DNA of 19,009 nucleotides from Eshraghiella sp964576255 (GTDB taxonomy: Bacteria; Bacillota; Clostridia; Lachnospirales; Lachnospiraceae), in assembly GCA_964576255.1 (NCBI GenBank), contig CAZNUK010000045.1, positions 1-19,009 of the forward strand. Reading direction: 5' to 3'. The notes under the pieces were generated by a model that worked only from the letters and a program-made list of their open reading frames with translations, did no database searches and was not told the origin of the DNA. The position numbers and the translations under genes are program-made. This document shows positions 15,879 through 19,009 of this stretch, piece by piece (the stretch's first letter is position 1; each line of letters opens with the position of its first letter).

Positions 15879-18155
15879 ATGAAAAACAGAATTTTATCAA
15901 TTTTATTAACAATAATTTTATCATTCTCACTTGTTGCATGTAGTCAGGCTTCTGATGAAAAAACGGACAAGGATGACAAGCAGAAGACAGAGTCATCAGA
16001 TAGAGATGACAAAGACGATACATCCGAAGACGAAGCAGAAATCAACCTTGAGGAAAAGTTATTAAGTGATTATTGGTATTTTAACGCTTTTGAAATTTTT
16101 GGTTGTTTCTTTAAAATTGAATTTGAAGAAGATGGAACGTTTGAGGTTGAATATTTACCGAAAAGTAATAATGAAGAATTATTAGAAATTTACGAAGAAT
16201 TTGGATTGTTTGAGGGAGAATGGGAATACAGTGCTAAAAGAAAAGAATTGAGTATAGAATTGCCATATACAGATGAAGAATTTGAATTTTCGTATGATGA
16301 ATCTGATGGATGGTTTCATATTAATTATGAATTAGAGGATTTTTTTGATTTGTTTGGGGAAGAAATACCGAATGAAGAGGAGTTGGAAGAAGGTTTTGGA
16401 GAGTTCTATAAGTTTTTGGAAGATGGCATAGATTGTTATGTCTTTTCATCAGAACATAATTACAAAAATCTGGATGAAGAAACATATGATGAATTTTTAT
16501 CAGGTCTTTATGATGAGAATGATTACTCAGAATTGTATTATGAATTGGATATGATAGAAAAAACTATAGAGGTAAATGTAGAAGAAACACGCATACAAAA
16601 AGACAAATCTGCTATAGCTGAATTACAGCATGCGATAGAATTATCAATGGCATACATTGATGGAGATGTTAAAGTAAACCCAAATCCTGTAAAGGTAAAT
16701 AGTAATGGTGAAATATCTATAGCAGAGCTTTTTGACACATCAAATAGTGCCGGACGAAGCTTTGTAGCAGAGTTGGAATATACATTGGGAGATAATATTG
16801 CATTAAGTTCTCGTATGAAAAATGACTGTACAATTCAGATTGTTAAGTTTAATGCATATAGTGGAATTGTTGTTATTCAGGTGATTTCAGAAGAGGCTGA
16901 TTTAGAATTTTACATAGATTCTTCTGGGGAGTGGGAAGGAATATATATTGTTGAGGATGAAGCGGATTTTTCACAAAGACCAACGCTTGATGATTATGGT
17001 TACGGTGAAATTAAAATATGGGTCTCCGATAATATGGTTGACATTACAGAGCAGTATGCAGAAGCTTTTCTTTTAGCATATCCTGAATACAGAGGTTATT
17101 CAGTAGTGGTAGAGCCGGTAGGAGAAGGGGATGCTGCAAGTAACATGATAAATAATCTTGAATATGGTGCTGATATTTATGGTTTTGCACAGGATCAGTT
17201 ACCTGAGCTTGCTTTAAACTGCGCGTTATATGACGTAAGTAATACATATTATTCTGATTATATTATTCAAAATAATGATGAGTGTGCAGTAAAAGCAGCA
17301 AAATATGATGATGGCATTTATGGTTTTCCAATTACATCTGATAACGGATATTTTATGTATTACGATAAATCTGTAATAACTGACCCTACAAGCCTTGAAA
17401 CAATAATTTCAGATTGTGAAAGAGCAGGGAAAAATATTTATTTTGAAATAAGTAGTGGTTGGTATCAGACTGCATTTTTCTTTGGAACAGGTTGTGAATT
17501 AAATTATGACGTTAATTCCTCTGGAACAATTTCAAACTGTAATATTGATTACGATTCAGAAGCAGGACTTGTTGCACTTAAAGAAATAATTGATTTGACA
17601 TCATCGCCTGCATTTAAGGATGCGACAGGCATATATAATTTGACTACAGCTGATAATGCTGCAGTTGTTATATCTGGTACTTGGGACAGACAGTCAGCAA
17701 TGGATTTGTTTGGTGACAATTATGCAGCTGCAAAATTACCGGAATTTATTGGATGTGATGGTAAAGAATATCAGTTGTCAGGATTCTGTGGAAATAAACT
17801 CCTCGGTGTTAAACCACAGACAGATCAGGGAAAGGCAATAGTATGTCTCAATCTTGCAGAATACTTGTCTTCAGCAGATGTGCAAGAAGCTCGTTATGAC
17901 TATATGGGTTGGATTCCATCAAATCTTGAAGCACAACAGAACTACTTTCTTCAAACTGATGCGGCTGCGTGTGCACTTTTAGACCAAAATCAATATGCAC
18001 AACCACAAGGACAGTATCCTAATGAATATTGGGGAAGAGCAACCACTCTTGGAGATGAAATAATAGCAGGTTATTACAATTATAGCTCAGATAGTGAATT
18101 AAGAAATGTGTTAGCACAATTTGAAACAGATTGCGAGAGTTATGCAGGTTATTAG
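15879..18155 (+). CDS. lipoprotein, acidic linker, accessory domain and binding-protein fold
   Basis: A 758-residue lipoprotein. I place the start at 15879, not the in-frame ATG at 15873, because AGGAGG (15866-15871) is seven bases from the former and one base from the latter, and MKNRILSILL is a normal signal start. The lipobox is LVAC with Cys21. Residues 24-50 are an Asp/Glu/Lys-rich linker. Residues about 52-150 are an acidic beta-rich domain that may be lipocalin-like (LLSDYWYFN, FEEDGTFEVEY, GEWEYSAKRKELSIELPY); 150-370 are unassigned. Residues about 377-758 resemble solute-binding proteins (EIKIWVSDNM, GIYGFPITSDNGYFMYYDKS, AVVISGTWD, YDYMGWIPSNLEAQ). The architecture parallels the lipoprotein at 10026, although its accessory region is different. 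No transporter partner is present. It ends in SYAGY, and the TAG stop lies inside the next ribosome site. Confidence 0.82.
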   Translation: MKNRILSILLTIILSFSLVACSQASDEKTDKDDKQKTESSDRDDKDDTSEDEAEINLEEKLLSDYWYFNAFEIFGCFFKIEFEEDGTFEVEYLPKSNNEELLEIYEEFGLFEGEWEYSAKRKELSIELPYTDEEFEFSYDESDGWFHINYELEDFFDLFGEEIPNEEELEEGFGEFYKFLEDGIDCYVFSSEHNYKNLDEETYDEFLSGLYDENDYSELYYELDMIEKTIEVNVEETRIQKDKSAIAELQHAIELSMAYIDGDVKVNPNPVKVNSNGEISIAELFDTSNSAGRSFVAELEYTLGDNIALSSRMKNDCTIQIVKFNAYSGIVVIQVISEEADLEFYIDSSGEWEGIYIVEDEADFSQRPTLDDYGYGEIKIWVSDNMVDITEQYAEAFLLAYPEYRGYSVVVEPVGEGDAASNMINNLEYGADIYGFAQDQLPELALNCALYDVSNTYYSDYIIQNNDECAVKAAKYDDGIYGFPITSDNGYFMYYDKSVITDPTSLETIISDCERAGKNIYFEISSGWYQTAFFFGTGCELNYDVNSSGTISNCNIDYDSEAGLVALKEIIDLTSSPAFKDATGIYNLTTADNAAVVISGTWDRQSAMDLFGDNYAAAKLPEFIGCDGKEYQLSGFCGNKLLGVKPQTDQGKAIVCLNLAEYLSSADVQEARYDYMGWIPSNLEAQQNYFLQTDAAACALLDQNQYAQPQGQYPNEYWGRATTLGDEIIAGYYNYSSDSELRNVLAQFETDCESYAGY

Positions 18156-18166
18156 GAGGTATAGAT

Positions 18167-18787
18167 ATGTTTAATAATGTTGGCGGAAAAATTAAAGGTG
18201 TAATTAGCGTGGTTTCCGGAATAATGATGCTTATTTCTATAATTATAGGAATTGCTGTTTTTATTATATCAAGATGGGAGCTAGGAGGATTCTGGGCATT
18301 TGTTGTTGGAGTAGCAGTTGCAGGAATTGGAATATTATTTTCATGGCTTTCTAATCTTGTTGGATATGCTTTTGGACAGCTTGTAGAAAATTCGGACAGA
18401 ATTAGAGAAATGCTAGAAGATGATGAAGATGGTGAAGAAGTTATAACAAAACTTGAGACACCTTCTGTTGCAAAAGCAGCACAGAGTAATTCTCCTGTTA
18501 AAGCACCTTCGAACATATATAATGAAAATACTACATATGTAACTTGTCCAAACTGTAATGAATCACAGCCAGCAGGAAAAAGCTACTGTAATATTTGCGG
18601 GGCAAAAATGAATTCTAATGTCCCAATTTCCACACCGGCAAAGCCGTTGGAAGCTGTAGGTAACGCGAAAAAGGCATCTGACGAAAGCAAAGAATTATTA
18701 ATTTGTCCAAAATGCGGAGAATTACAGCCTAGAGGAATGAATTATTGTCAGGTTTGTGGTGGCAAAATACCATATGTTTTGAATTAA
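18167..18787 (+). CDS. small membrane protein with two C-terminal zinc ribbons
   Basis: A 206-residue protein. Two hydrophobic helices (about 11-35 and 42-66) form a hairpin, followed by VGYAFGQLVENSDRI, an acidic linker, and two zinc ribbons: C127, C130, C141, C144 and C180, C183, C194, C197, both CX2C-X10-CX2C. Two-helix proteins with the YGFGQLVEN-type stretch are a recurrent uncharacterised type in Firmicutes, often with zinc ribbons. With both termini predicted cytosolic, its ribbons lie on the same side as those of the two larger zinc-ribbon proteins, so the three could associate. I choose ATG 18167 because AGGAGG lies at 18154-18159; the longer frame from TTG 18131 overlaps the preceding gene and lacks a ribosome site. 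It is the last gene of the operon. Confidence 0.82.
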   Translation: MFNNVGGKIKGVISVVSGIMMLISIIIGIAVFIISRWELGGFWAFVVGVAVAGIGILFSWLSNLVGYAFGQLVENSDRIREMLEDDEDGEEVITKLETPSVAKAAQSNSPVKAPSNIYNENTTYVTCPNCNESQPAGKSYCNICGAKMNSNVPISTPAKPLEAVGNAKKASDESKELLICPKCGELQPRGMNYCQVCGGKIPYVLN

Positions 18788-18800
18788 TTGACGTTATAAG

Positions 18801-18850
18801 ATATCAAAATTAATATAGACTTTTGCGGTATTTTGATATAGACTTTTGCG
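18801..18850. repeat. duplicated 15-bp motif with 10-bp inverted repeat
   Basis: ATATAGACTTTTGCG occurs at 18813-18827 and 18836-18850, 23 bp apart. ATATCAAAAT (18801-18810) is the exact reverse complement of ATTTTGATAT (18830-18839). It follows the last operon gene and precedes a promoter-like sequence. With low GC and no long T-run it is a poor terminator. It could be a regulatory site for a gene beyond the window or part of a dispersed repeat. Confidence 0.55.
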
Positions 18851-18871
18851 TTAAGTAAAATAGAAATTATA

Positions 18872-18899
18872 TTTACAAATAATTCTAAAAGTGTATAAT
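18872..18899 (+). promoter_or_regulatory. near-consensus sigma-A promoter
   Basis: TTTACA (18872-18877) and TATAAT (18894-18899) are 16 bp apart, with eleven of twelve consensus positions matched. The predicted start lies at about 18905-18907, at the base of the terminator hairpin that follows. Either the promoter is cryptic, or it makes a very short RNA, or it drives a gene outside the window through structured leader sequence. Confidence 0.5.
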
Positions 18900-18903
18900 A
18901 AAT

Positions 18904-18936
18904 ACAAGGAATCAATTAAGGTTCCTTGTGTTTTTT
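18904..18936 (+). terminator. intrinsic terminator downstream of the zinc-ribbon operon
   Basis: ACAAGGAA (18904-18911) pairs perfectly with TTCCTTGT (18922-18929) around a ten-base loop, followed by G and six T residues. It is the first credible terminator after the long operon, 117 bp beyond the last stop codon. Confidence 0.75.
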
Positions 18937-18979
18937 ATCATATAGGAAAGTTCTTTGAACTTCCCTATATGATAAAAAA
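18931..18979. repeat. 23-bp near-perfect inverted repeat, 3-nt loop
   Basis: Arms 18931-18953 and 18957-18979 are complementary at 22 of 23 positions (A18947 against C18963 is the mismatch), separated by TTT. The outer ends are T6 and A6, so on either strand the hairpin begins with T and ends with A, the reverse of a normal terminator. The first T-run also serves the preceding terminator. Confidence 0.8.
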
Positions 18980-19009
18980 CGCTCCGCTTTGGATGCGCAC
19001 TCGCGCGAG
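18980..19009. repeat. GC-rich tail ending in a 10-bp palindrome, probable repeat edge
   Basis: The last 30 bases are about two-thirds G+C, unlike the AT-rich sequence before them. CTCGCGCGAG at 19000-19009 is a perfect palindrome and GCGCACTCGCGCGAG is strongly self-complementary. No reading frame with a start is visible. The element continues past the window, so its extent and nature are unknown; an intergenic dispersed repeat is my guess. Confidence 0.45.

Noticed and set aside
10026..18155. Complete sugar ABC importer
   Set aside because: Two binding-protein folds are present, but no permease with an EAA loop and no Walker-motif ATPase is encoded anywhere in the window.
18131..18166. TTG start giving a 12-residue longer zinc-ribbon protein
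   Set aside because: It overlaps the preceding gene and has no ribosome site, while ATG 18167 follows AGGAGG at eight bases.
18019..18516. 165-residue minus-strand reading frame
   Set aside because: It is antisense to the lipoprotein and the two-helix gene; the Ser/Pro/Ile-rich translation is a mirror of their codons.

Overview
The window looks like chromosomal DNA from an anaerobic, low-GC Firmicute, probably a Clostridia/Lachnospiraceae-type gut or rumen bacterium. The grounds are the AT-rich coding bias, strong AGGAGG ribosome sites, a ferredoxin-linked 2-oxoacid oxidoreductase, an MBG-repeat surface protein, a LytTR regulator, and small membrane proteins carrying CX2C-X10-CX2C zinc ribbons. 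The taxon is inferred from style only; no marker gene is present.

Left part (1-7187): a secreted surface protein (149-2548; DUF6273-like module, MBG-like repeats, C-terminal membrane segment) closed by an intrinsic terminator. Then a two-gene 2-oxoacid:ferredoxin oxidoreductase operon with gamma-delta (2690-3769) and alpha-beta (3769-5940) subunits fused, overlapping at TAATG and closed by a strong terminator. Then an MFS transporter (6024-7187). On the minus strand, convergent with the transporter and overlapping its 3' end by 29 bp, lies an unrecognised membrane protein of about eight helices (7159-9051).

Right part (9294-18787): six co-directional, closely spaced genes that read as one operon: a LytTR response regulator, a lipoprotein with a C-terminal sugar-binding-protein fold, two paralogous membrane proteins (cytosolic zinc ribbon, one helix, then either TPR-like repeats plus an NPCBM-like domain or a leucine-rich-repeat ectodomain), a second lipoprotein with a C-terminal binding-protein fold, and a small two-helix protein with two C-terminal zinc ribbons. 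The regulator carries Glu58 where the phosphorylated Asp is expected. The divergent intergenic region in front of it holds a perfect 10-bp direct repeat at exactly 21 bp spacing, the layout of a LytTR operator. No permease or ATPase accompanies the two binding proteins, so a surface-sensing or envelope assembly is more likely than a transporter. This operon is the best candidate here for an undescribed system. A short C-terminal remnant between the two zinc-ribbon paralogs suggests gene loss or domain exchange.

The right edge (18788-19009) is non-coding and dense in structure: a duplicated 15-bp motif with an inverted repeat, a near-consensus promoter directly in front of a terminator, a 23-bp inverted repeat with a 3-nt loop, and an abruptly GC-rich tail ending in a perfect palindrome cut by the window end.
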